From positions 461,064 to 525,063 of the forward strand of contig NZ_FNHE01000001.1 in the NCBI RefSeq assembly GCF_900103785.1: a stretch of 64,000 nt of DNA. The letters are read 5' to 3'. Origin of the DNA: Geodermatophilus siccatus. GTDB lineage: Bacteria > Actinomycetota > Actinomycetes > Mycobacteriales > Geodermatophilaceae. Both the position numbers and the translations under genes were made by a program. Below the pieces are notes generated by a model. That model saw nothing but the letters and a program-made list of their open reading frames with translations. It was not told the origin of the DNA and did no database searches. Of the stretch, positions 17,557-25,953 are shown piece by piece (the first letter of the stretch is position 1; the number at the start of each line of letters is the position of its first letter).

Positions 17557-18366
17557 GTGAGTGCACCCCCCGCCACGGACCCCGCCGCCCTGGCCGCCCG
17601 CGCGGCCGACGACCTGACCCGCGCGCTCGGCGGCGGCCACGAGGTGGCCGTCGTCATGGGCTCGGGCTGGGCGCCGGCCGCGGACGCCTTCGGCACCGTC
17701 GAGGGCAGCGTCGCCATCGGGGAGCTGCCCGGGTTCGCCGCCCCCACCGCGGTGGGCCACGGCGGCGAGGTGCGCTCGGTGCGCGTGGGCGACCGCAGGG
17801 TGCTGCTCTTCCTCGGCCGCACCCACCTGTACGAGGGCCGGGGCGTCGAGCCGGTCGTGCACGGCGTCCGGACGGCGGCCGCGGCGGGTGTGCGCACCGT
17901 CGTCCTCACCAACGCCGCCGGCGGGCTGGCCCCCGAGCACCGGGTCGGCCAGGCGGTGCTCATCAGCGACCACCTCAACCTCACCGCCCGCTCCCCGCTG
18001 GTCGGCGCCACCTTCGTCGACCTCACCGACCTGTACTCGGCACGGCTGCGGTCGCTGGCCCGCGAGCTGGACCCGTCGCTGGCCGAGGGCGTCTACGCGG
18101 CGCTGCCGGGGCCCCACTACGAGACGCCGGCCGAGATCCGGATGCTGCGCACGCTCGGCGCGGACCTGGTGGGCATGTCCACGGCGCTCGAGGCGATCGC
18201 GGCCCGCGCCGCGGGGCTCGAGGTGCTGGGGCTGTCGATGGTCACCAACGCCGCGGCCGGCATCACCGGCGAGAAGCTCCACCACGAGGAGGTGCTCGCC
18301 GCCGGGAAGGCGGCGGCCGGCCGGCTGGGCGAGTTCCTCGTCGAGTTCACCGGGCGGCTGCCGTGA
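17557..18366 (+). CDS. punA: Purine nucleoside phosphorylase (trimeric type)
   Basis: This enzyme splits inosine, guanosine and deoxy analogues with phosphate, giving the base and (deoxy)ribose-1-phosphate. The 269-residue length fits the trimeric class. Motifs in order: VMGSGW (phosphate loop), GRTHLYEG (phosphate His), [35 protein letters not shown] with the Met-Ser ribose contact, and VTNAAAG with the base-binding Asn. The GTG at 17557 directly follows a leaderless-type promoter. The next genes, a dehydrogenase and the phosphosugar mutase, follow closely on the same strand; the M. tuberculosis pair deoD(punA)-pmmB has the same order. Confidence 0.95.
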   Translation: MSAPPATDPAALAARAADDLTRALGGGHEVAVVMGSGWAPAADAFGTVEGSVAIGELPGFAAPTAVGHGGEVRSVRVGDRRVLLFLGRTHLYEGRGVEPVVHGVRTAAAAGVRTVVLTNAAGGLAPEHRVGQAVLISDHLNLTARSPLVGATFVDLTDLYSARLRSLARELDPSLAEGVYAALPGPHYETPAEIRMLRTLGADLVGMSTALEAIAARAAGLEVLGLSMVTNAAAGITGEKLHHEEVLAAGKAAAGRLGEFLVEFTGRLP

Positions 18367-18403
18367 CGGCCGTCTCCGCGGGGACGGCCGGGGGGAGGCC
18401 CTC

Positions 18404-19228
18404 GTGAGCGGGCCGGTGCTGCTCACCGGTGCGGTCGGGCGGATCGGTGCGGTGCTGCGCGGCGGGCTGCCCGAGCGCGGCTGGGCGGTGCGCTCGCTCG
18501 ACGTCGTCCCGCTCCCCGATCCCCGTCCCGGCGAGGAGCACGTGGTCGCCGACGTCACCGACCCGGCCGCGATGGCGGAGGCCGTCTCGGGAGCCTCCGC
18601 CGTCGTCCACCTGGCCGGCGTCTCCGGTGAGTCGACGTGGGCGGCGATCTCCCACGCCAACATCGACGGCACCCACTGCGTGCTGGAGGCGGCGCGGCGG
18701 GCCGGGGTCCCCCGGGTGGTGCTGGCGTCGAGCAACCACGCCACCGGCTTCACCCCGCGGCCGGCGTCCGGACTGCTCCGGGAGGACGACGGCCTCGCGC
18801 GGCCGGACACCTTCTACGGGGTGTCCAAGGTGGCGGTGGAGGCGCTCGGCGCGCTCTACGCCGACCGGTACGGCCTGGACGTCGTCTGCCTGCGGATCGG
18901 CACCGCCGCCGCCGAGCCGACGACCACCCGTCACCTGTCGACGTGGCTCTCCCCCCGCGACCAGGTGTCGCTGGTCGACGCCGCGCTGCGGGCGCCCTCC
19001 CCCGGGTTCGCCGTGGTGTGGGGCGTCTCGGCCAACACCCGCGGCTGGTGGGACCTCACCGCCGCCCGGGCGCTGGGCTACGAGCCGGCCGACGACGCCG
19101 AGGCGTACGCGGCGGCGCTCGTCGGGGTGCACGGCGAGCCCGATCTCGCCGACCCGGTGCACGGCCGGGTCGGCGGCGAGTTCACGACGGCCGACTTCGA
19201 CGCCGAGCACTTCGAGGAGCGTGCGTGA
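18404..19228 (+). CDS. NAD-dependent epimerase/dehydratase, uronate dehydrogenase-like
   Basis: This 274-residue extended short-chain dehydrogenase starts with the dinucleotide motif TGAVGRIG and keeps VVHLAG, then the catalytic Ser region LASSNHATGF and YGVSK (Tyr and Lys). The SSNHATGF block and the short length recall uronate dehydrogenases, which oxidise galacturonate/glucuronate to lactones; the substrate here is inference. The GTG at 18404 is supported by GGGGGAGG 6-7 nt upstream. Its stop overlaps the next gene's GTG by a GTGA. It lies 37 nt after punA, so it is probably part of that operon although it is absent from the mycobacterial punA-pmmB pair as I remember it. Confidence 0.82.
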   Translation: MSGPVLLTGAVGRIGAVLRGGLPERGWAVRSLDVVPLPDPRPGEEHVVADVTDPAAMAEAVSGASAVVHLAGVSGESTWAAISHANIDGTHCVLEAARRAGVPRVVLASSNHATGFTPRPASGLLREDDGLARPDTFYGVSKVAVEALGALYADRYGLDVVCLRIGTAAAEPTTTRHLSTWLSPRDQVSLVDAALRAPSPGFAVVWGVSANTRGWWDLTAARALGYEPADDAEAYAAALVGVHGEPDLADPVHGRVGGEFTTADFDAEHFEERA

Positions 19229-20865
19229 ACCTGCTCGAGACCGCCCGCGCCTGGGCCGACGCCGACCCGCACGACGGCGACCGCGCGGAGATCGAGGCGC
19301 TGATCGAGGCTGCGCCCACCGATCCCGGGGCCCACACGGAGCTGGAGCGCCGCTTCGCCGGGCCGCTGACCTTCGGCACCGCCGGGCTGCGCGGTCCGCT
19401 GCGCGCCGGGCCCGCCGGGATGAACGCCGCCGTGGTGACCCGCGCGGCCGCCGGCCTGGGCCGCTGGCTGGCCGACGCCGGGCACGCGGGCGGCGGCGTG
19501 GTCATCGGCTTCGACGCGCGCCGGCGCTCCGACGAGTTCGCCCGGGTCTCCGCCGCGGTGCTGGCCGGGGCGGGGTTCGCCGTCCAGGTGCTGCCGCGGC
19601 CGCTGCCGACGCCGGTGCTGTCCTTCGCCGTCCGGCACCTGGGGTGCGTGGCCGGGGTGATGGTCACCGCCAGCCACAACCCGCCCGACGACAACGGCTA
19701 CAAGGTCTACCTCGACGACGGCGCGCAGCTGGTGCCGCCGGCCGACCGGGAGATCGAGGCCGCGATCGCCGCCGTCGGACCGGCGCGGGAGGTGCCGACG
19801 TCCGACGACTGGCTGACCCTCGGGGACGACGTCGAGGCCGACTACGTCGGTGCCGTGGTGCGGGCCCTGGACCCCTCCACGGTCCCGGTGATCGTGCGAC
19901 AGGGGCTGACCGTCGCCTACACCGCGATGCACGGGGTCGGGGCCGCGACGACGCGGGCGGTGTTCGCCGCCGCCGGGTTCGCCCCGCCGGTGAGCGTGCC
20001 CGAGCAGGACGAGCCCGACCCGGCGTTCCCGACGGTCGCCTTCCCCAACCCGGAGGAGCCGGGCGCGGTCGACCTGCTGCAGGGGTTGGCCGAGCAGCTG
20101 GCCGCTGACGTGGCGATCGCCGAGGACCCCGACGCCGACCGCTGCTCGGTGGTCTGCGGCGGGCGCCAGCTCACCGGCGACGAGGTGGGCGGGCTGCTGG
20201 GCGACTGGCTGCTGCGCCGCGGCGTGCGCGGCACGTATGCCGCGTCGCTGGTCAGCGGCTCGCTACTGCACGCGCTGACCGAGGCGCACGGGGTCCGGTT
20301 CGCCGAGACGCCCACCGGGTTCAAGTGGATCGTCCGCGCCGGCACCCCGGAGCAGCCGCTGGTCTTCGGCTACGAGGAGGCGCTGGGCTACGCCGTCGCG
20401 CCCGACGTCGTGAAGGACAAGGACGGGATCTCCGCCGCACTGGCGGTCGCGCTGCTCGCTGCGGAGCTCAGGGCCACCGGCCGGACGCTGACCGACCGGC
20501 TCGACGAGCTGGCCCTCGAGCACGGGTTGTTCGCGACCGGGCAGCTGTCGGTGCGGGTCGAGGACCTCTCGCGGATCGGCGCGATGATGGCGCGGCTGCG
20601 GTCGGACCCGCCTCGCCGGCTGCTGGGTCGGGAGGTCGTCGCCTCCGACCTGCTCGACGAGGCGCCCGCGGTGGACGCCGTCCGGCTGCTGGGGAACGGT
20701 GTCCGGGTGATCGTGCGGCCCAGCGGCACCGAGCCGAAGCTCAAGGCCTACCTGGAGACGGTCGTCCCCGTGCACGAGGACGCCGGGATCATCGCCGCGC
20801 GCGGCCGGGGCGCCGACGAGCTCGACCAGCTGCGGACGGAGATGGCGGCCGCTCTGGGACTCTGA
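19225..20865 (+). CDS. pmmB: Phosphosugar mutase (PGM/PMM family; possible phosphopentomutase)
   Basis: The 546-residue alpha-D-phosphohexomutase family protein moves phosphate between C1 and C5/C6 of sugars. Diagnostic blocks are FGTAGLRGPL, the phosphoserine loop VTASHNPPDDNGYK, the metal loop DPDADR, the sugar-specificity segment FGYEEALGY and the C-terminal phosphate-binding RPSGTEPKLK. It is the counterpart of mycobacterial PmmB beside deoD/punA. GYEEALGY (Glu-Glu) is the type found in PGM2/phosphopentomutase-like members. With PNP and thymidine phosphorylase in the window and no DeoB-type phosphopentomutase, it may turn ribose-1-phosphate into ribose-5-phosphate (inference). Start GTG overlaps the previous stop. 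Confidence 0.9.
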   Translation: MNLLETARAWADADPHDGDRAEIEALIEAAPTDPGAHTELERRFAGPLTFGTAGLRGPLRAGPAGMNAAVVTRAAAGLGRWLADAGHAGGGVVIGFDARRRSDEFARVSAAVLAGAGFAVQVLPRPLPTPVLSFAVRHLGCVAGVMVTASHNPPDDNGYKVYLDDGAQLVPPADREIEAAIAAVGPAREVPTSDDWLTLGDDVEADYVGAVVRALDPSTVPVIVRQGLTVAYTAMHGVGAATTRAVFAAAGFAPPVSVPEQDEPDPAFPTVAFPNPEEPGAVDLLQGLAEQLAADVAIAEDPDADRCSVVCGGRQLTGDEVGGLLGDWLLRRGVRGTYAASLVSGSLLHALTEAHGVRFAETPTGFKWIVRAGTPEQPLVFGYEEALGYAVAPDVVKDKDGISAALAVALLAAELRATGRTLTDRLDELALEHGLFATGQLSVRVEDLSRIGAMMARLRSDPPRRLLGREVVASDLLDEAPAVDAVRLLGNGVRVIVRPSGTEPKLKAYLETVVPVHEDAGIIAARGRGADELDQLRTEMAAALGL

Positions 20866-20873
20866 GAGGCGCC

Positions 20874-22937
20874 ATGCCTGTCCTCCTCGAACCCTCCCCC
20901 ACCGCCCGGTCCCGCCCGCACCTCGTCCGTCGCCCGGAGATCGACGGGCTCCGGGCGCTGGCGGTCGCACTCGTGGTCGGCTACCACGTCACCACCGGCC
21001 AGGTGTCCGGCGGCGTCGACGTGTTCCTGGCCCTGAGCGGCTTCTTCCTCGTGCACAGCCTCCTCGGTCAGGTCGAGCGGAGCGGCCGCGTCCACCCCCT
21101 GACGTCGATCACGCGGACCCTGTCCCGGCTGGCCCCTCCGGCCGCGCTCGTCCTGGCCGGCACCACGGCCGCCGGCGCCTTCGTGCTGCCGGAGACGCGG
21201 TGGCGGGAGCTCGCCGGGCACCTGCTCACGTCGGCGACGGCCACCGAGAACCAGCACCTGGTCGCGGAGTCGGTCGACTACGCGGCGAGCAACGCCATCG
21301 CCAGCCCGATGCAGCAGTTCTGGTCGCTGTCGATCCAGGTCCAGGTGTTGCTGGCCGCGCCCGTCGTCGTGGCCGCCGGGGCGCTGCTCCTGCGCGGGCC
21401 GCGGCGCCGGTTCGCCCGCCCGGCCGCCGTCCTGGCCGTCGCGGCGGTCACCGCGGCGTCCTTCGCGTGGTCGGTGGTGGCGACGCGGGCCGACCAGCAG
21501 GTGGCGTACTTCTCCACGCTGCCCCGGCTGTGGGAACTCGGCGCCGGGGCCCTGGTGGCCCTCGTGCTCGGCGGGGTCCGGCCGGGACGACGGGCCGGCG
21601 TGCTGCTGGGCTGGGGCGCGGTCGTCGCGCTCGTCGCGTGCGGCGCGGTGCTCGACGGGGCGCACGCGTTCCCCGGCTGGCAGGCCGCCTGGCCGGTGGC
21701 GTGCGCGCTGGTCCTGCTGGTCGTGGCCGACTCCGGCGGGCGCCACGGCGTGCACCGGCTGTTGGGCCTGCGGCCGCTGCGCTGGCTGGGGGCCCGGTCC
21801 TACGCCCTCTACCTGTGGCACTGGCCGGTCCTGGTGCTGTACCTGGTGCACACCGGGCAGGAGGCGCCGTCGGTCGAGGGTGCGGTCGCGGTCATCCTGC
21901 TCTCCCTCGCCCTGGCCGAGGCCACGCACCGCCTCGTCGAGCAGCCCGCTTCCCAGCGGCTCCGGACCTTGCGCCCCTCCCGTGCGCTGGGCCTGGTGGC
22001 GGCCGGGATGGCGCCGCTGCTGGTCCTGGGCGCGGTCACCACCGTCTGGATCGACCGCGAGGCCGCTCGCGTCGCGGCGGCGGCCGACGACCCGGACTAC
22101 CCGGGCGCGGTCGCCCTCTCCGCCCCCGTCGTGGCCACCGGTGGGATCCCCGGGGTCGAGCCGCTGCCGTCCCTGTCGGTGATCCGGGACGACCACCCCT
22201 TCATGCCCGGCGCCGAGTGCACCGTGGCCGACGACCCGCCCGACGCCGCACCGACGCAGACCGAGATGTGCTTCCTCGGGTCCGATGACCGCGAGCGCCG
22301 GGTCGTCATCGTGGGTGACTCGCACGCCGCCCACTGGCTGTCCCCGCTGGCCGACCTCGCCGAGGACCACCAGTGGCAGCTGGTCTCGCTCATCCGCGCC
22401 GGGTGCAGCCTCTCGACGCAGTCCGAGTTCTTCGAGGAGGGCACGCCCGGGTACGAGGGGTGCGTGGCCTGGCAGTCGCGGCTGACCGAGCGCATCGTGT
22501 CCCTGCAGCCCGACCTCGTGGTCACCGTGGGGACCCGGACGGCCTACGGGACCGACGAGGAGAGGCTGCCGCCGGGGTTCCTCGAGGCCTGGCAGCAGCT
22601 CTCCGATGCAGGGCTGCCGGTGATCGCGATGCGGGACAGCCCCCGGCACCTGCAGGACGTGCCCGACTGCGTGGCCCAGTGGGGCGACGCCGCCGACCGG
22701 TGCGGGACGCCACGCTCGTGGGTGTACACGGACGGGCTGCTCGAGGCGGCGGAGGCCGTCCTGCCTACGGGGGTGAGCCTGGTGGACACCAGCTCCTGGT
22801 TCTGCACCGACGACCTCTGCCCGCCGCTGGTCGGCAACGTCTGGGTGTACCGGGACGACGGGCACGTCACCGGGACCTACATGCGCACGGTCCGGTCGCT
22901 GATGGAGGAGGAGTTCCTGATGCGGGTGGGCTGGTGA
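20874..22937 (+). CDS. Acyltransferase-3 / SGNH membrane O-acyltransferase (OafA-like)
   Basis: This 687-residue integral membrane enzyme fuses two parts. Residues about 20-400 form an acyltransferase-3 domain with about ten hydrophobic helices and the conserved early block PEIDGLRALAVALVVGYH containing the essential His. Residues about 440-687 form an extracytoplasmic SGNH domain with GDSHAAHW (catalytic Ser near 482) and DDGHVTGTYM supplying Asp and His near the C-terminus. Proteins of this architecture O-acylate cell-envelope glycans; the acceptor is unknown. ATG at 20874 is 8 nt after pmmB; GAGAGG lies just upstream. The last bases overlap the next gene by GTGA, so the pmmB-acyltransferase-HAD genes look like one transcript. 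Confidence 0.9.
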   Translation: MPVLLEPSPTARSRPHLVRRPEIDGLRALAVALVVGYHVTTGQVSGGVDVFLALSGFFLVHSLLGQVERSGRVHPLTSITRTLSRLAPPAALVLAGTTAAGAFVLPETRWRELAGHLLTSATATENQHLVAESVDYAASNAIASPMQQFWSLSIQVQVLLAAPVVVAAGALLLRGPRRRFARPAAVLAVAAVTAASFAWSVVATRADQQVAYFSTLPRLWELGAGALVALVLGGVRPGRRAGVLLGWGAVVALVACGAVLDGAHAFPGWQAAWPVACALVLLVVADSGGRHGVHRLLGLRPLRWLGARSYALYLWHWPVLVLYLVHTGQEAPSVEGAVAVILLSLALAEATHRLVEQPASQRLRTLRPSRALGLVAAGMAPLLVLGAVTTVWIDREAARVAAAADDPDYPGAVALSAPVVATGGIPGVEPLPSLSVIRDDHPFMPGAECTVADDPPDAAPTQTEMCFLGSDDRERRVVIVGDSHAAHWLSPLADLAEDHQWQLVSLIRAGCSLSTQSEFFEEGTPGYEGCVAWQSRLTERIVSLQPDLVVTVGTRTAYGTDEERLPPGFLEAWQQLSDAGLPVIAMRDSPRHLQDVPDCVAQWGDAADRCGTPRSWVYTDGLLEAAEAVLPTGVSLVDTSSWFCTDDLCPPLVGNVWVYRDDGHVTGTYMRTVRSLMEEEFLMRVGW

Positions 22938-23635
22938 CCGCCGAGGGCGTCCGGGCGCTGGTCTTCGACGTCTTCGGGACGGTGGTCGACTGGCGCGGCG
23001 GCGTCGCCCGCGAGGTGTCCCGGCTGCTGGGTCCGGCGGTGGACGCGGACGCGCTGGCCGACGACTGGCGCGGCCGGTACGTGCCGTCGATGGAACGGGT
23101 GCGCTCCGGCGAGCTGCCGTGGACGCCGCTGGACGCGCTGCACCGCGAGTCGCTGTCGTCGGTGCTCGCGGACGCCGGGCTGGCCTCCGTGCCGGCCGAG
23201 GTGCGTGACGAGCTGGTGCTCGCCTGGCACCGGCTGGACCCGTGGCCGGACGTGCTGCCGGGGTTGAGGCGGCTGAGGCGGGAGTTCGTGCTGGCGCCGC
23301 TGTCGAACGGCAACATCGCGCTGCAGGTGGACCTCGCCCGGCGGTCCGGGCTGCCGTGGGACTGCGTGCTGGGGGCCGAGGTCGTGCGGCACTACAAGCC
23401 CGACCCGGAGGTCTACGACTCCGCGGCGCAGCTGCTCGCGGTCCCGCCGTCGTCGGTGGTCATGGTGGCCGCGCACGTCGACGACCTGGCCGCGGCGCGG
23501 GCGCGCGGGTTGCGGACGGCGTACGTGCACCGGCCCGACGAGTTCGGCGGGCGGGTCGTGCCGCCTGCCTCGGACCCGGACGCCGACTGGTCGGTGGCCT
23601 CGTTCGAGGAGCTCGCCGACCACCTGGGGGTGTGA
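22934..23635 (+). CDS. HAD-superfamily hydrolase, haloacid dehalogenase type II
   Basis: The 233-residue cytoplasmic HAD protein has nucleophile Asp12 in VFDVFGTVVDW, motif II LSNGN, the Lys motif HYKPDPEVY, and a C-terminal VAAHVDDLAAA in the place of motif IV. Position 14 is Phe, not the second Asp used by HAD phosphatases, which favours a 2-haloacid dehalogenase-like chemistry. The cap region (SMERVRSGELPWTPLDALHR) also matches type II. Substrate unknown. The GTG at 22934 overlaps the acyltransferase stop. A 60-bp palindrome begins 11 nt after its stop. Confidence 0.85.
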   Translation: MTAEGVRALVFDVFGTVVDWRGGVAREVSRLLGPAVDADALADDWRGRYVPSMERVRSGELPWTPLDALHRESLSSVLADAGLASVPAEVRDELVLAWHRLDPWPDVLPGLRRLRREFVLAPLSNGNIALQVDLARRSGLPWDCVLGAEVVRHYKPDPEVYDSAAQLLAVPPSSVVMVAAHVDDLAAARARGLRTAYVHRPDEFGGRVVPPASDPDADWSVASFEELADHLGV

Positions 23636-23646
23636 GGCAGGCCGTC

Positions 23647-23706
23647 GCCGGGGTTCTTCGTGGGTCGCCGGCGCTGCAGCGCCGGCGACCCACGAGGAAC
23701 CCCGGC
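23647..23706. repeat. 60-bp near-perfect palindrome at left edge of a low-GC island; probable terminator
   Basis: Thirty-base arms meet at a central TGCA with one mismatched pair. It would form a very stable hairpin after the HAD gene. A diverged copy (39 of 50 bases identical) sits at 25385-25434, on the other side of the two-gene island. Confidence 0.8.
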
Positions 23707-23802
23707 AATGCGTTCGGGTGGTTGTCCACAGTGGCGCGTGCCCGGGGCGGCGGCGGTCCGTAGTCTCCCGGCGACCGGTGATCGACACGGGGGTGGACGA
23801 CG

Positions 23803-24387
23803 GTGACACGGCGCTGGACGCTGCGACTCGTGACAGGCCTCGCGGCCGGCGCGCTGGTGCTGAGCGGCTGCTCGGAGCGGCAGGAGGCGGCCGACACGCT
23901 GCCCGAGGCGGACGCCACACCCAGCGCGTCGCAGCCCGAACTGCCACCCCTGGGTCCGACGGACCTCCCGATGCCCGCCGAGGCCCGCACCCAGGACGCC
24001 GCCGGAGCCGAGGCCTTCGTCCGGTACTACATCGACCTCATCAACCGGACGTCCACCGTCATGGACGCCGCCCCCCTGCGCGAGTTCAGCGACGGCTGCC
24101 TCGACTGCGACCGGATAGCGCACGTCGTGGACAAAGACGCAGCCTTAGGACATCAGTACGATGGGGGATTAATTTCCATCACAACGATGGGCGAAGCTCT
24201 CCTCAGGGAGACCACGGCTGAAATGGCCATGCGAGCCGACGTTTCCGGACTGGCGGTGGAGGACGCGTCGGGCAACGCACTCCCGGACCTGAGCTCGCCA
24301 GCGTATACAAATCTGAATGGTGGAGCCGCCTTGAAGTGGGACGCCCGTCAGGATACTTGGATTATGACGGCTTTGACTCTCGAATGA
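23803..24387 (+). CDS. DUF6318-like lipoprotein with mosaic base composition
   Basis: The 194-residue exported lipoprotein has a signal peptide (MTRRWTLRLVTGLAAGALVL) and lipobox LSGC at about residue 25. A Pro/Ser-rich linker follows, then a domain beginning GAEAFVRYYIDLINRT with CLDC, as in DUF6318 proteins. The function of this family is unknown; a compact cystatin/NTF2-like fold is only a guess. The 5' third is as GC-rich as the surroundings, but from about 24,110 GC falls to roughly half and two rare TTA leucine codons appear (near 24,145 and 24,169). Start GTG at 23803. The stop overlaps the ATG of the next gene, so the two are an operon. Confidence 0.75.
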   Translation: MTRRWTLRLVTGLAAGALVLSGCSERQEAADTLPEADATPSASQPELPPLGPTDLPMPAEARTQDAAGAEAFVRYYIDLINRTSTVMDAAPLREFSDGCLDCDRIAHVVDKDAALGHQYDGGLISITTMGEALLRETTAEMAMRADVSGLAVEDASGNALPDLSSPAYTNLNGGAALKWDARQDTWIMTALTLE

Positions 24388-24780
24388 GGCGCAGACTTGT
24401 CACCTCGCTAGCAGTCGCTATCTTGACCATGGGCGCACCTAGTACGAGCGCGGCCAACGACTGCGATAGGCGCTTCTGTCCTGTAGTAGAGACCACTCAG
24501 GGTGCTATAACAGCGACCTACGTTTCCACCACTTCCAGCGTTTTCGGCGATTCATGGGTTGCGTCCAATGCTGCACCAGCTGCCCACCCCTATACGTACC
24601 GGCTGATAGACCCCTGCGTCGCCAACGACGCTACGACCGGAAGTTGCCAGGGACAGGATTTTCGTGACTGCCCCACACCTGCCGACCGCGTGGCGGACTT
24701 TCGTCTGGTCCAGCGACAGCGCCTCGTGCTGCCTGACGGCAGCACCGTGGATAGGTTTGACTCGAGCGGCAGCCCACCGG
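24110..24780. other. Low-GC segment inside the DUF6318/PKD operon
   Basis: By eye, 24,121-24,180 holds about 30 G/C in 60 bases and 24,361-24,420 is similar, against about 70-75% around it. The segment straddles the junction of two genes while the outer ends of both are GC-rich. This suggests that the centre was replaced by recombination. Confidence 0.65.
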
Positions 24781-25289
24781 GCACTCCGGTCGGTCCCTGG
24801 GTCTCGCTCGGACGCTTCTGCGTCGACATCACGGCGCTGAACCCGCCGCCGTCCCCGGGTGAGGTCTACCGCTACTTCCAGACCCTGCCGCTGCCCGACC
24901 TGCCCACCCAGCAGCAGCCGCCGGGCAACGCGCTGGCCGGCCTGCCCGTCGTCTTCTACACCGACGGCCCGACCACCCAGACGTTCACCGTCGACATCCG
25001 CGGCTTCACCGTCGACATCGTCGCCACCGCGAGCGCCTTCACCTGGGACACCGGCGACGGCACCGTCCTGCAGACCACCGACCCCGGTGCGCCCTACCCC
25101 GACCACACGATCAGCCACGACTACCGCAGCGGCACCTACACCGCCTCGCTGACCACCACCTGGAGCGGCACCTTCAGCGTCGATGGCGGCGCGACGGCCG
25201 ACGTCCCCGGCACCACGACCACCGACGGCCCGCCGGCCACCTTCACCGTGCTCCAAGCCAGCCCGGTCCTGACCAACCCGTTCGACTGA
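24384..25289 (+). CDS. Secreted PKD-like domain protein of unknown function
   Basis: The 301-residue protein starts with a short signal peptide (MRRRLVTSLAVAILTMGAPS, cleavage near SAA). The first half contains six Cys (CDRRFC, CVAND, CQGQDFRDC and a later CVDI), so disulfides are likely. The second half, about residues 205-285, looks like a PKD/immunoglobulin fold: FTWDTGDGT, a Pro-Asp-His segment, HDYRSGTYTASLTTTWSG. The ATG at 24384 overlaps the previous stop by ATGA. The 5' 400 bases are low in GC while the PKD-like half is GC-rich, again suggesting a recombination junction near 24,780. No function can be assigned; it probably acts outside the cell with the lipoprotein encoded before it. 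Confidence 0.75.
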   Translation: MRRRLVTSLAVAILTMGAPSTSAANDCDRRFCPVVETTQGAITATYVSTTSSVFGDSWVASNAAPAAHPYTYRLIDPCVANDATTGSCQGQDFRDCPTPADRVADFRLVQRQRLVLPDGSTVDRFDSSGSPPGTPVGPWVSLGRFCVDITALNPPPSPGEVYRYFQTLPLPDLPTQQQPPGNALAGLPVVFYTDGPTTQTFTVDIRGFTVDIVATASAFTWDTGDGTVLQTTDPGAPYPDHTISHDYRSGTYTASLTTTWSGTFSVDGGATADVPGTTTTDGPPATFTVLQASPVLTNPFD

Positions 25290-25384
25290 CCCACGTCCGC
25301 GCGGTCCCGCCCGCTCCCGCGCCGTTGCAACAGCGCGGAGGCGTCAGGAACAGCGCGAGAGTGCGGCCATTGCCGTCGTTGCCC

Positions 25385-25434
25385 GTGCAGTGCCGGTGCT
25401 GCAGCGGCGGCAACTCGCGAGGAACGCCGGCGAT
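25385..25434. repeat. Diverged copy of the palindrome at 23647-23706
   Basis: Matches 39 of 50 bases of 23660-23709, including GGTGCTGCAGCGGCGGC and the following GAGGAAC. It closes the DUF6318/PKD island just before the DUF805 gene. Confidence 0.6.
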
Positions 25435-25448
25435 CAGCCGCCCGACGC

Positions 25449-25850
25449 TCACCAGGTCTGCGGCGTCGGCTGGCCCGGCGGAGGGCCGTAGCGGTTGGGC
25501 ACCGGCTGACCGGCCAGGAATCCGTTCTGGACCAGCAGCACGAGCCACCCGACGAGGGGCACGAGCGACCAGAGCAGCCACCACGCCGAGTGCCCGCGGT
25601 CGTGCAGCCGGGTCACCGACGAGCCGATCGACGGGACGATCGTCAGCAGCGCGACCACCGTGGTCAGCGGACCGCCGAGGTAGGCCCAGGCGCTGCTGGT
25701 GTCGACCGTCGTGGAGAAGACCGGGTAGCCCAGCGAGGCGTCCGCGATGTTGGCGAGGAGGCTGAGCCCGGCGATCGGCAGGGTGTAGTGCAGCCACCAG
25801 GTGGTCCGGTCGATCCGCCCGCGCCGCACGTACCACTCGCCGAGACCCAC
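25449..25850 (-). CDS. DUF805 family small membrane protein
   Basis: The 133-residue integral membrane protein has three to four hydrophobic segments and the DUF805 hallmarks: an N-terminal YVRRGRIDRTTWWLHY, a central TRLHDRGHSAWWLL loop (the family's R-x-H-D-x-x-x-S-G/A-W pattern) and a final VPLVGWLVLL helix. Function unknown. A longer frame reaches 25916, but the GTG at 25850 places the family's short G-E-W-Y start at the N-terminus and has GGGGGCGG upstream. The C-terminal tail is Pro/Gln-rich. It is transcribed toward the island palindrome, which may end its mRNA. Confidence 0.8.
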   Translation of the reverse strand: MGLGEWYVRRGRIDRTTWWLHYTLPIAGLSLLANIADASLGYPVFSTTVDTSSAWAYLGGPLTTVVALLTIVPSIGSSVTRLHDRGHSAWWLLWSLVPLVGWLVLLVQNGFLAGQPVPNRYGPPPGQPTPQTW

Positions 25851-25953
25851 GGCCGCCCCCGATTCCCGCCCCACGATGGGGCGCCGCAGACAGGGTGCCG
25901 TCCGACAGCCGCACACCCCGCACCCGCGGCCGCGGCGTCATCCCGACGAGGGA

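Noticed and set aside
23637..25440. Calling the low-GC island an insertion sequence
   Set aside because: Neither gene resembles a transposase, and I see no target-site duplication at the palindromes.
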